Origin: SIRX01 sp965213905
GTDB taxonomy: Bacteria > Actinomycetota > Rubrobacteria > Rubrobacterales > Rubrobacteraceae
Direction: 5' to 3'
DNA length: 64,000 bases
NCBI GenBank assembly: GCA_965213905.1
Contig: OZ243922.1
Span: forward strand, 2,170,001-2,234,000
Position numbers and translations under genes: made by a program. This document shows, piece by piece, positions 7,955 through 16,076 of the stretch. Each line of letters begins with the position of its first letter. Position 1 is the stretch's first letter. The notes under the pieces were generated by a model, which saw nothing but the letters and a program-made list of their open reading frames with translations, was not told the origin of the DNA and did not search any database.

Positions 7955-8398
7955 TTGATCCTGTACCTCGACACCAGCGCTTTAGTAAAGCTCTACGTCG
8001 AGGAAGAGACGGGCGGTGAGCTGGTTCGCCAGGGTATCGAGGAGTCCGAGATGATCGCAGTCTCGACCGTCGCTTACGCGGAGGCCCGCGCCGGACTTGC
8101 CCGAAAGCAAAGGGAAGGACTTCTTACAGTGGATGAGCTGCAACGGACCGTCGCCGAACTGGACTATGACTGGCGAACTTACGCCCGGTTAGATGTATCG
8201 AACCAAATCTCTTACCAGGCTGGCAGACTGGCCGAGCGTCACTCCCTTAGAGGCTACGATGCAGTACATCTGTCGAGCGCCATGCGACTCTCGGAGAGGT
8301 TCGAAAAGCTGAGCTTTCTCGCCTTCGACGACCGCCTCAACAAAGCCGCTGGAAGTGCTGGGTTGGAGTTGTACGAGGCAGACATCAGCGCCCGATAA
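7955..8398 (+). CDS. vapC: PIN-domain toxin, VapC-like ribonuclease
   Basis: 147 residues. PIN-domain ribonucleases cleave RNA with a cluster of acidic residues. Visible here are ILYLDTSALVKLYVEEE (first Asp, residue 6), STVAYAEARAGL (Glu), GYDAVHLSSAM (third Asp) and LAFDDRLNKAA (fourth acidic site). The only in-frame start is TTG at 7955, since a stop lies at 7931-7933. It follows the RHH antitoxin by 4 nt, which makes a typical toxin-antitoxin pair placed inside the restriction-modification operon. The exact RNA target is unknown. Confidence 0.88.
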   Translation: MILYLDTSALVKLYVEEETGGELVRQGIEESEMIAVSTVAYAEARAGLARKQREGLLTVDELQRTVAELDYDWRTYARLDVSNQISYQAGRLAERHSLRGYDAVHLSSAMRLSERFEKLSFLAFDDRLNKAAGSAGLELYEADISAR

Positions 8399-8504
8399 GG
8401 AGAACACCGGCGATCCGAGATACCCGAAAACATTTGCGAGTTTGAGCCCGTGGAAGATCAAGATTCACCACCAACCGATCCTGATATAGTGGTATGACTC
8501 AGGT

Positions 8505-8510
8505 TATACT
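8505..8510 (+). promoter_or_regulatory. -10 box of mazE-like gene, probably leaderless transcript
   Basis: TATACT ends 6 nt before the ATG at 8517 and there is no convincing ribosome site between them. Transcription would start at or near the start codon. The -35 is not clear. Confidence 0.5.
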
Positions 8511-8516
8511 GAAGCT

Positions 8517-8756
8517 ATGAAGACTGCGGTTTCTATTCCGAACGAGCTTTTCGAGTCGGCGGACGGTCTTGCCCGGAGGTTGGGCATGACGCGCAGTGAG
8601 CTGTATGCGAGGGCTTTGCGTGAATACCTCAAGGAGCATCGGGGGGAGGGGATTACAGATCGCCTGAACGAAGTTTACGGCGCCGTAGAAGACATCAGCC
8701 TGGACCCGGCCGTGGCGCGGATGCAGCAGCGTTCTCTCCCCGAAGACGAGTGGTAG
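8517..8756 (+). CDS. mazE: MazE-type (CopG-like ribbon-helix-helix) antitoxin
   Basis: 79 residues. The N-terminus MKTAVSIPNELFESADGLARRLGMTRSELYARALREYL is a typical CopG/RHH fold: strand, helix with a GMTRSELYA turn, second helix. The tail EDISLDPAVARMQ is the kind of segment that docks into MazF. It overlaps the toxin gene by 7 nt, so translation is coupled. It appears to have its own promoter, independent of the upstream hsdMS genes. Confidence 0.88.
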   Translation: MKTAVSIPNELFESADGLARRLGMTRSELYARALREYLKEHRGEGITDRLNEVYGAVEDISLDPAVARMQQRSLPEDEW

Positions 8757-9106
8757 TGCAAGACGGAATTCGTCGCGGAGAGGTCTGGTGGGCGGGATTC
8801 CCCGAGCCCGCCGCCCCGGAGCCCAGTTACCGGCGGCCGGTCCTCGTTATCTCCTCCGACGACTTCAACCGCAGCCGCATAAAGACCGTTCTGGCGGCGA
8901 TTCTGACCACGAACCTCCGGCTCGCGGAGGCCCCGGGGAACGTGCTCGTCGCCGCCGATGAGACCGGGCTTCCCAGGGACTCTGTGATAAATATTTCCCA
9001 GGTCGTCACGCTCGACAAGACATTTCTGGCGGAGAAGGTTGGGCTCGTGGACGGACGTGCCATGCTGGCGGTGGAGGACGGTTTGAGGACGGTGCTGGCG
9101 CTATGA
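8750..9106 (+). CDS. mazF: MazF/PemK-family endoribonuclease toxin
   Basis: 118 residues, typical MazF length. The SH3-like fold is recognisable: IRRGEVWWAGFPEP (residues 7-20), RRPVLVISSDDFN, the strand VLAAILTTNLRLAEAPGNV, and SVINISQVVTLDKTFL near the end. MazF toxins cut mRNA at short motifs. The GTG at 8750 overlaps mazE; a second GTG at 8756 is also possible. The stop TGA (9104-9106) overlaps the hsdR ATG at 9103, so toxin and restriction subunit are translationally coupled, an unusual arrangement. Confidence 0.9.
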   Translation: MVVQDGIRRGEVWWAGFPEPAAPEPSYRRPVLVISSDDFNRSRIKTVLAAILTTNLRLAEAPGNVLVAADETGLPRDSVINISQVVTLDKTFLAEKVGLVDGRAMLAVEDGLRTVLAL

Positions 9107-9957
9107 AACCGGACGAAAAAGCATTCGAGGACTACATCGCCCGCTCGCTCGTGGAGCGCGGAGGATACCGGGAGGCCAAAACCGGCAACGTCTCCGGGGA
9201 CTTCGACGCGGGGCGCGGCCTGGACCTCGCGGAGCTTTTCGCGTTTATTGGAGAGACGCAGCCCGAGGCATGGGGGCGGCTCGCGAAGTTGCACGGCGGG
9301 GAGGCGAAGGCGCGGGGACGGTTCGCGGACCGGCTCTCGAAGGAGCTGGATGCGCGGGGGACGGTGGACGTGCTACGGCATGGGGTCGTGGACCTGGGCG
9401 TCACGGTCCGGCTCGCCTTCTTCAAGCCCGCCCACGGGCTGACCCCGGATCTCGTCGCCCGCTACGAGGCCAACCGGCTCACCGTCACCCGCCAACTGCC
9501 CTACGAGCCCGGCACGAATAAAACCCTGGATCTCACCCTCTTCGTCAACGGCCTCCCGGTCGCGACGACGGAGCTAAAGAACGCGCTCACCGGGCAGGAC
9601 GTGGAGAATGCCAAAGAGCAGTACCGCAAAGACCGGGACCCCAAGAACGTTACCCTCGGCCGCCGCTGCGTAGTCCACTTCGCGGTGGACACCGAACAGG
9701 CCGCCATGACGACCCGGCTCGCCGGCGGCTCGACGCGCTTTCTGCCGTTCAACCGGGGCCACGGTCTCGGCAAGGGCAACCCGTCGAACCCCCAGGGCCA
9801 CCGCACGGCGTACCTGTGGGAGCGGGTGTGGGAGAGAGACGCCTGGCTCGACCTCCTGGGCCGCTTTGTACACGTCGAAAAGCCGGCGCGAGGCGCAAAG
9901 TCGTCGGGGCCACCATCTTTCCCCGCTACCACCAGTGGGACGCCGTGCTCTCGATAA
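9103..9957 (+). CDS. hsdR: Type I restriction endonuclease HsdR, N-terminal nuclease fragment (frameshifted)
   Basis: This frame encodes the HsdR nuclease domain. The PD-(D/E)xK residues are visible as Asp143 in TLDLTLFVNG and Glu157-Leu-Lys159 in TTELKN. The family-like segment WLDLLGRFVHVEKPARG follows, after which the frame loses similarity and stops at 9957. The rest of HsdR (FPRYHQW, helicase motifs) continues in the next frame, one base earlier. A single G missing from the run at 9906-9909 would join them cleanly. The fragment alone would have a nuclease domain but no motor. The start overlaps the mazF stop. Confidence 0.88.
   Translation: MKPDEKAFEDYIARSLVERGGYREAKTGNVSGDFDAGRGLDLAELFAFIGETQPEAWGRLAKLHGGEAKARGRFADRLSKELDARGTVDVLRHGVVDLGVTVRLAFFKPAHGLTPDLVARYEANRLTVTRQLPYEPGTNKTLDLTLFVNGLPVATTELKNALTGQDVENAKEQYRKDRDPKNVTLGRRCVVHFAVDTEQAAMTTRLAGGSTRFLPFNRGHGLGKGNPSNPQGHRTAYLWERVWERDAWLDLLGRFVHVEKPARGAKSSGPPSFPATTSGTPCSR
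9906..9909 (+). other. Probable frameshift site in hsdR (G4 run)
   Basis: Upstream similarity is in the frame starting at 9103 and downstream similarity is in the frame of 12629. Adding one G here gives ...KSSG-ATIFPRYHQW, matching the HsdR family pattern. An alternative is a -1 slip at the AAAA of GTCGAAAAG (about 9877). A sequencing error, a real lesion and phase variation cannot be separated from one sequence. Confidence 0.7.
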
Positions 9958-12629
9958 CGGCCCACGCCCGGCGGCACGGCGCGGGCGAGAGCTACCTCGT
10001 TCAGCACTCGGCGGGCTCCGGCAAGTCCAACACCATCGCCTGGATCGCCCACCGGCTTTCGAGCCTTCATAACGTGGAGAACGAGAAAGTCTTCGAAAAG
10101 GTCGTGGTCATCACCGATCGGGTCGTGTTGGACAAGCAGCTTCAGGACACGATCTACCAGTTCGAGCACGCCCACGGTGTCGTCCAGAAGATAGACGAGT
10201 CCTCCACCCAACTCGCAGAAGCCCTCGCCGGACAGTCCGCCCGCGTCATCATCACCACGCTCCAGAAATTCCCGTTCGTACTCGACAAGGTCGAAGACCT
10301 CTCAGAGCGCCGCTACGCCGTGCTAATAGACGAGGCCCATTCCTCCCAGACCGGCGAGACCGCGAAAGACCTGCGGAAAGCTCTCGGTTCTGGTCCCGTG
10401 CAGGACATGGACCTCGCCGCCGAGGAGCCGAACGGATACGACGCGGGCCCGGACGTCACCGACCCGGCTGAGGAGGCGCTGGCCCGCGAGGTCGAGGCCC
10501 GCGGCCGGCAGGAGAACCTGAGCTTCTTCGCGTTCACCGCCACGCCGAAGGGTCGCACGCTGGAGATGTTCGGGAACTACGACGAGGACGTGGGCCACAA
10601 CGTCCCGTTCCACCTCTACTCGATGCGCCAGGCGATAGAAGAGGGCTTTATCCACGACGTTTTGGAGAGCTACCTGACGTATGGGACGTATTGGAAGATC
10701 GAGAAGACCGCCGCCGAGGACCCTAAGTACGATCCCGGCAGGGCCGGCGCGGCCATCGCCCGCTTTGTAACCCTCCACGACTTCAACCTCTCCCAGAAGG
10801 CCGAGGTCATCGTCGAGCACTTCGACCGTCATGTGAAAGGAAAGATCGGGGGTAGGGCCAAGGCGATGGTCGTTACCTCCTCGCGCAAACACGCCGTCCG
10901 TATGACGCTCGCCCTCCGCCGGTACGCCGACGAGCACGGCTACGACTCTTTGGGCATCCTGGTGGCGTTCTCCGGCACGGTCGAGGACAGCGGCGTCTCC
11001 TACACCGAGGCGCAGATGAACGGCTTCCCCGAAGGCCAGACGCCGCGCGAGTTCGAGGAGGACAAGTGGCGCTTTCTCGTCGTCGCCGACAAGTACCAGA
11101 CCGGCTTCGACCAGCCACTTCTGTACGCGATGTACGTGGACAAGGTGCTCACCGGGCTCGCCGCCGTGCAGACGCTCTCGCGGCTCAACCGCCGCGCCGA
11201 GGGCAAGGACGGCACTTTCGTCCTGGATTTCCGAAACGACGCCGACGCCATCCGGGCCGCCTTCGAGCCCTACTACGGCGAGACGGTCGCCCCGCCAACC
11301 GACCCGAACCTGCTCTATGACACCCGCCGCGACCTCGACGAGTACGGTGTACTTCGCCCGGAAGAGGTAGAGAAAGTAGCCGGCCTGCTCCTCGCCGCCG
11401 GCGGCGACCCGAACCACGCCCGTCTCCACGCGGCGCTCGCCCCGGCCATAGACCGCTTCGACGCCCTCAAAGACGACGAGCAGGAAGCCTTTCGCGACGC
11501 GCTCACGCGCTTTGTACGGACCTACTCGTTTCTCTCGCAGGTCGTAAGTTTTACCGACGTTGCGTTGGAGCGCGACTACCGTTTCTGCCGGGCGCTCTCG
11601 GCGTTCGTAAAGCGGGGTGCGGGGGCGAGCCTGGATCTCGGCTCCGAGGTCGAGCTTACCCACCTGCACTTGGAGCCCACCTTCGAAGGCTCCGTCGCGC
11701 TGGAAGCGGAACAAGGCGTCGTTACCACGATCTACGACGGGGCCGGGCCGCGAGAGGAGCCCGAAGAATCGCCGCTCTCCCAGATCATCTCGAAGCTCAA
11801 CGAGCGTTTCGGCCTCAAGCTCACGGAGGCCGACCGCCTCCACCTCGACAGCATCGCCCAAGAACTGGCGGATGACGAGACGATACAGCGCCAGGCCGCC
11901 GCCAACACGCTGGGCAACTTCGGGGTCCAGTTTCCCCAGCACTTCGAAAAGGCCATTGTGGACCGTCTCACCGGGGCCGAAGACTTCTCCTACAAGCTCC
12001 TCGAAGACCCGGAAATGGCCGAGCAAGTGCGACAGGTCTACCTGCCGCTCGTGTACGGCCGGGCAAAGGTCGCCTGGCAAGAGCACTGCCCTATCGGAGA
12101 GCTGCTCGGCCCGCCGCCGAAAGAAGGCGCCCACCTCGAATACAAGTCCACCTTCCGCATCCACGCCTCGGGACCCGACACGGGCGAGCTATTCAAACCG
12201 CTCCAGACGGCGAGCCTCAAGACCATCGCGACCTTTCTCAACAGCGAGGAGGGCGGAACCCTGCTCATCGGGGTCGCGGACGACGGCTCGGTCTTCGGCC
12301 TCGAACCCGACTACGTCACGCTGCGCAAAGAAGGCAAAGGCGATCGCGACCTGTTCGAGCTTCATTTCAACCAAGCTGTGATCAATGCTGTCGGTTTGGC
12401 TGCCGCCGCAAACGTCAACCCCGAAATCTTCGAGGTCGGCGGCAAAGACCTCTGCCGGGCCCACGTAAAGCCCTCTAGCTTCCCGGTAGAGGCGAAGGTG
12501 GTCGAGGTGGACAAGAACGGCCAGCACGTAAAAAAGACCGTTTTCTACGGCCGATTTGGCAACGGCACGCGGGCGATCCCGGACCCCGGCGAACGCGAAC
12601 GGTACACGCTTCAGGTATGGGGTCCCTGA
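9907..12629 (+). CDS. hsdR: HsdR, translocase/helicase part with C-terminal AlbA_2-like domain (out of frame with N-terminus)
   Basis: The frame carries the HsdR motor: FPRYHQWDAV, Walker A QHSAGSGKSN (about 10002-10031), the DEAH box in VLIDEAHSS (about 10329) and FTATPKGRTLEMF. Further motifs are ADKYQTGFDQPLLYAMYVDK and QTLSRLNRR. About 12100-12350 encodes a second, separate domain: HLEYKSTFRIH, ATFLNSEEGGTLLIGVADDG and FGLEPDYV. This is the Schlafen AlbA_2 pattern and is not part of a minimal HsdR. The only nearby in-frame start (GTG 9816) has no ribosome site, so I treat this as the continuation of the upstream fragment. The joined protein would be about 1,175 residues. Confidence 0.88.
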
Positions 12630-12666
12630 ACGTGAAAGCGCCTCGGCACGGCGAACCCGCCGCCTC

Positions 12667-13242
12667 TTGGTAAACGGCCCCGCAACGGGAAGCAGACTAT
12701 TTCTCATCACGGGCGGCGTCCGGTCCGGCAAGTCGCGCTACGCCGAAAACCTGGCACAGAACTTCGGAGACGAAGTCGCCTACGTCGCCACGCTCGAAGA
12801 AGGTGACGAGGAGATGGAGCGACGTGTCGAGAGCCATCGGGCACGGCGTCCCGAAAGCTGGCGTACGGTCGAAGCGCCACTCGATGTCGCGGGGGCCATC
12901 GCGGAGGCGGAGGAGCCGGTCGTTCTGCTCGACTGTCTCTCGGGCTGGGTGTCCAACTTATTGCTAGCCCACGAGAGCCGGGGTGAAGAAGCCGTCATAG
13001 GTACGATACTCGCTGCCGTCGACGGACTTCTCGCGGTCGTTAGAGAGTCTGGGAAGACGGTCGTGGTCGTTACGAATGAGGTCGGGAGCGGGATCGTCCC
13101 GGCTTATCCGTTGGGACGCTGGTACCGGGACGCACTGGGTTTTGCGAACCAGCGGGTGGCGGCGGAGGCTGATGCGGCTTGTCTGATGGTTGTGGGTTTG
13201 CCGCTCGTGCTGAAGGGACGTTTCCCGGACACCGAGGATTGA
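12667..13242 (+). CDS. cobU: Adenosylcobinamide kinase / adenosylcobinamide-phosphate guanylyltransferase
   Basis: About 191 residues from TTG 12667. CobU/CobP phosphorylates adenosylcobinamide and then transfers GMP to it, activating the corrinoid for lower-loop attachment. The P-loop GGVRSGKSRYAE is followed by YVATLEEGDEEMERRVESHR (carrying the guanylylated His region) and VLLDCLSGWVSNLL. VVTNEVGSGIVP and LGRWYRDALGFANQRVA complete the family pattern. The start is uncertain: the frame is open upstream into hsdR and no clear ribosome site precedes TTG. The gene lies upstream of the B12 riboswitch and is therefore not controlled by it. Confidence 0.92.
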   Translation: MVNGPATGSRLFLITGGVRSGKSRYAENLAQNFGDEVAYVATLEEGDEEMERRVESHRARRPESWRTVEAPLDVAGAIAEAEEPVVLLDCLSGWVSNLLLAHESRGEEAVIGTILAAVDGLLAVVRESGKTVVVVTNEVGSGIVPAYPLGRWYRDALGFANQRVAAEADAACLMVVGLPLVLKGRFPDTED

Positions 13243-13282
13243 CGCGGTAGGGATCAACCGCTATGCTGCCGCCGTAGATAAG

Positions 13283-13472
13283 TGGACGGAAGGGTCTAGG
13301 AAGCCGGTTGGAGTCCGGCGCGGTCCCGCCACTGTAACCGGAGAGCGAACCCCAAAAAAGTGCCACCGCAGGCAGAGCCAGAGGCAGAGCCAGAGGCAGA
13401 GCCAGAGGCAGAGCCGGCGGGAAGGTTGGGCGGAGCGAAGACCCGGGAGCCAGGAGACTAACTTTCCGTCCG
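13283..13472 (+). promoter_or_regulatory. Adenosylcobalamin riboswitch (first) controlling cbtB-cbtA-cobQ-cobN operon
   Basis: The conserved B12-riboswitch core is clear: GGAAGCCGGTTGGAGTCCGG, then CGCGGTCCCGCCACTGT (the B12-box region, about 13319-13335), and GGGAGCCAGGAGAC (about 13444-13458). The closing stem pairs GGACGGAAG (13284-13292) with CTTTCCGTCC (13462-13471). A hairpin CGGGG-CGAGGA-CCCCG (about 13485-13500) sits directly before the AGGAGGAGG ribosome site of cbtB. This suggests control of translation initiation. The variable arm carries a 12-nt repeat array. Confidence 0.93.
13371..13415 (+). repeat. 12-nt tandem repeat in the riboswitch variable arm
   Basis: The unit GGCAGAGCCAGA occurs 3.75 times (13371, 13383, 13395, 13407). 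Each unit contains GGC-AGA-GCC, which can form a mini-hairpin. It lies in the peripheral arm, between the B12-box region and the GAGCCAGGAGAC segment, so length changes might be tolerated. Confidence 0.85.
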
Positions 13473-13514
13473 TAAAATTCCGAACGGGGCGAGGACCCCG
13501 AGGAGGAGGCTCAC

Positions 13515-13724
13515 GTGGAAAGCAAGGCCCCGCAACAAACTACGGTCATCATACCTTCGTGGAGCTGGCTGGCGCTTGCGCTAATGCTGTTGGTGTTGTT
13601 CGCCGTTCTCTACGACAACGGCGCGTTGGTCGCCCCGCTGGTCGGCGAGAGCGCCTACGCCAAGAACTACCTGCACGAGTTCTTTCACGACGGACGGCAC
13701 CTGCTCGGCGTTCCGGGCCACTAA
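13515..13724 (+). CDS. cbtB: Cobalt transporter subunit CbtB
   Basis: 69 residues. One transmembrane helix (about 15-34, SWLALALMLLVLFAVLYDNG) is followed by the His-rich C-terminus LHEFFHDGRHLLGVPGH, the signature of CbtB. The histidines are thought to bind cobalt. The GTG start has a very strong AGGAGGAGG site. The gene is the first behind the B12 riboswitch, and is followed after 25 nt by cbtA. Together they are a predicted cobalt uptake system feeding CobN. Confidence 0.92.
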   Translation: MESKAPQQTTVIIPSWSWLALALMLLVLFAVLYDNGALVAPLVGESAYAKNYLHEFFHDGRHLLGVPGH

Positions 13725-13749
13725 GAGACTACCTAATACAGAGATATAA

Positions 13750-14457
13750 ATGTTTGCTTCTTATCTGCGTCGCGGCGTGCTCGCCGGCCTGCTCGCCGGG
13801 ATACTAGCGGGTGTGTTTTCGTATTTCGTAGGAGAACCTGCGGTAGACCGGGCATTGCTCCTAGAGGAAGGCGGCAGAGGGTTCAACGAGGTCGTCAGCC
13901 GGCCGATGCAAAAGCTGGGGCTCGTCGTCGCGACGGCGCTCTACGGAACGGCTGTTGGTGTGATCTTCGCGTTCCTCTTCTCCTGGTTCCGGGACCGGCT
14001 CGACGCCGCCCACGACTGGGGCCGCAGCTTGCGCCTCTCCGGGGCGCTCTTCGCCGGCTTCTTCTTTCTTCCGTTCCTGAAGTATCCCTCGGACCCGCCC
14101 GGAACCGGAGACCCCGAAAACCTTGGGTACCGGACGACCGCCTACCTGTTGGCGGTGGTGCTGTGCCTGATGGCCCTGCTGGTCTCCTGGTACGCGGCAC
14201 GCCTTTTGAGAGAGCGGCGCGTTAGAGTTTTCGTTCGACAGGTGGCTGTTGGCGGCGGACTGGTGCTGGTGATCTCTGGACTCTTCTTTCTCCTGCCCCC
14301 CGCGACGGACGTGGGGGAATTTCCGGGCGGTGTTCTGTGGGATTTCCGGCTCGCGACGCTCGGGACGCAGGCCATTCTGTGGGCCGGAATAGGTGTTATC
14401 TTCGGGGCGCTCTGTGAGCTGAAGGACGGGAAGAAGCTCGGGGCGGAGGTCGCTTGA
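13750..14457 (+). CDS. cbtA: Cobalt transporter subunit CbtA
   Basis: 235 residues. Several transmembrane helices are visible: about 8-28, 60-80, 96-115, 133-155, 170-190 and 205-225. The N-terminus MFASYLRRGVLAGLLAGILAGVFSYFVGEP is characteristic of CbtA, the multispanning partner of CbtB. It probably transports cobalt into the cell for corrin metallation. The gene is under the upstream B12 riboswitch. Its stop overlaps the TTG start of cobQ. Confidence 0.9.
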   Translation: MFASYLRRGVLAGLLAGILAGVFSYFVGEPAVDRALLLEEGGRGFNEVVSRPMQKLGLVVATALYGTAVGVIFAFLFSWFRDRLDAAHDWGRSLRLSGALFAGFFFLPFLKYPSDPPGTGDPENLGYRTTAYLLAVVLCLMALLVSWYAARLLRERRVRVFVRQVAVGGGLVLVISGLFFLLPPATDVGEFPGGVLWDFRLATLGTQAILWAGIGVIFGALCELKDGKKLGAEVA

Positions 14458-16067
14458 AGGAACTCGTAGAGGGAACTCTGCTCGTCGCCGGCACGCATTC
14501 GGATGCCGGGAAGAGCGTCGTGGTGGCCGGCATCTGTCGCTGGCTCGCCCGGGAAGGGGTGAGTGTCGCGCCGTTCAAGGCGCAGAACATGGCGCTCAAT
14601 TCGTACGTGACGTTGGAGGGCGCGGAGATCGGGCGCGCCCAGGCCGCCCAGGCCGCCGCCGCGTTCGTCGAGCCCGAGGCCGCCATGAACCCGGTGCTTC
14701 TGAAACCTTCGGCGGAGCGGCGGACGCAGGTGATCGTGCGCGGCAGACCCTGGGCCACGGCCAGTGCCCGCAGCTATGGGGGCATGAAAGAGGAACTGCT
14801 GCCGGTAGTCCTCGAATCGTTCGAAGACCTCCGGCGACGGTTCGACGTGGTCGTTTGCGAGGGGGCCGGGAGCCCGGCGGAGATCAACCTGAGATCTTCT
14901 GACCTGGCGAACATGGGCCTGGCCCGGGCCGCGAACCTGCCGGTGCTCCTGGTCGGGGACATAGACCGGGGCGGCCTCTTCGCCTCACTCTACGGCACGC
15001 TCGCACTTCTCTCGCCTGAAGATCAGGCGCATATCGGAGGCTTCCTGGTCAACAAATTCCGGGGCGACCCGGCCGTCCTGGCCCCGGGACTCGACCAGTT
15101 GAGCCGCCTCACCGGACGACCGTTCTTCGGGACGCTGCCCTACGCGCCGGGCCTGAACCTCGACGGGGAAGACTCGCTCGCCCTCGACGCGCCGCCGGAG
15201 ACAAAGCCGCCGCTCGGGCGGGACGTGCTGCGCATTGCGGTCGCCCGTCTCGGCAGGATCTCCAACTTTACCGACTTCGACGCCCTTGCCCACGAGCCGG
15301 GCGTGTCGGTCTCGTTCACCACCTCCGCGCCGGAGATACTCGCCGCCGACCTGGCCGTCTTGCCCGGCACCAAAGCCACCGTCGCTGACCTCGCGGAGAT
15401 GCATTCTCGTGGTCTGGACAAGGCATTCGCCGAACGCGCCCGGCTCGGCCGCCCGACGCTGGGTATCTGCGGCGGATACCAGATGTTCGGGGGGCGAATA
15501 GAAGACGGGATAGAGAGCGGTGAGAGGGGCGACGGGCTCGGCCTACTGCCGGTCGAGACCGTCTTCGAGGAAGAAAAACTGTTGGCGCGGCCTTCGGGCC
15601 GGGCGCCGGAGTTCGGGAGCGCGGAGGTCTCGGGGTATGAGATCCGTCACGGCCGCGTCCGCCGCGCAGGTGGACAACCGCTGTTCGTCTCCGGCAACTC
15701 CGACGAAGGCTGCCGGATAGGCTCCATTTTCGGGACGTCCTGGCACGGCGTAATGGAGTCCGACGACTTCCGCCGAAACTTCTTGCGGATGGTCGCCGAA
15801 GAACGCGGCCTAGACTGGATGCCCGGCGGAGAATCCTTCGCCGCCGCCCGCGAAGCCCGGCACGAAAAACTAGGAGACTTAATAGCCGAAAACGTTGACA
15901 AAGAGGCGCTGATGCGGCTCGTGGAGGGTGGTGTGCCGGAGGAACTCCCGATCTTGAGGCTACAGGCTTCAAGTCGCAGGCTTCAGCAAGAGAATTCGGA
16001 CGGCGCCTTCCCGGTCGGAGAATCAACGCTTGCCGATGGCCCCAAATACCTGAAAGCTGAAACCTGA
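14454..16067 (+). CDS. cobQ: Cobyric acid synthase (glutamine-hydrolysing)
   Basis: 537 residues. CobQ/CbiP amidates four side chains of adenosylcobyrinic acid a,c-diamide. The ATPase half begins LLVAGTHSDAGKSVVVAGICRWL, then APFKAQNMALNS and VCEGAGSPAEINL. The glutaminase half has TLGICGGYQMFGG with the catalytic Cys, and ends at about residue 460 with the HGVMES segment. The TTG start overlaps the cbtA stop (TTGA). The last 35 residues (from about LRLQASSRRLQ) are not family sequence. They come from a CTTCA/CCTGAAA repeat-like stretch that also supplies the stop codon. Confidence 0.95.
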   Translation: MKELVEGTLLVAGTHSDAGKSVVVAGICRWLAREGVSVAPFKAQNMALNSYVTLEGAEIGRAQAAQAAAAFVEPEAAMNPVLLKPSAERRTQVIVRGRPWATASARSYGGMKEELLPVVLESFEDLRRRFDVVVCEGAGSPAEINLRSSDLANMGLARAANLPVLLVGDIDRGGLFASLYGTLALLSPEDQAHIGGFLVNKFRGDPAVLAPGLDQLSRLTGRPFFGTLPYAPGLNLDGEDSLALDAPPETKPPLGRDVLRIAVARLGRISNFTDFDALAHEPGVSVSFTTSAPEILAADLAVLPGTKATVADLAEMHSRGLDKAFAERARLGRPTLGICGGYQMFGGRIEDGIESGERGDGLGLLPVETVFEEEKLLARPSGRAPEFGSAEVSGYEIRHGRVRRAGGQPLFVSGNSDEGCRIGSIFGTSWHGVMESDDFRRNFLRMVAEERGLDWMPGGESFAAAREARHEKLGDLIAENVDKEALMRLVEGGVPEELPILRLQASSRRLQQENSDGAFPVGESTLADGPKYLKAET

Positions 16068-16076
16068 TGCCTACAA
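16040..16076. repeat. CCTGAAA-type heptamer-like repeat at cobQ 3' end
   Basis: The stretch reads ACCTGAAAGCTGAAACCTGA followed by TGCCTACAACC. The CTGAAA/CCTGA units resemble those at 31587-31616 and 55814-55842. The cobQ stop and cobN start both lie within it. Confidence 0.6.

Noticed and set aside
9816..9818. GTG as a separate start of a second HsdR gene.
   Set aside because: No ribosome site, and the first 25 codons are the shifted frame of the nuclease part. Family similarity begins only at about 9907.
10323..12164. 613-codon frame antisense to hsdR; similar ones lie under cobN (17045-18154), chlID/cobT (21297-23051) and the EF-G-like gene (59863-61377).
   Set aside because: Low-complexity Arg/Gly/Val/Leu translations that mirror the codon bias of the real genes; no ribosome sites and no motifs.
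4379..12629. R-M/TA segment as a prophage or integrated element.
   Set aside because: No integrase, tRNA target, phage structural gene or flanking repeat was seen.
13371..13415. Repeat array considered as a CRISPR.
   Set aside because: Units are 12 nt with no spacers and lie within a B12 riboswitch; no cas genes are near.
15960..16066. The cobQ C-terminal tail as a conserved domain.
   Set aside because: The residues are low in complexity and come from repeat-like DNA; CobQ family sequence ends before it.
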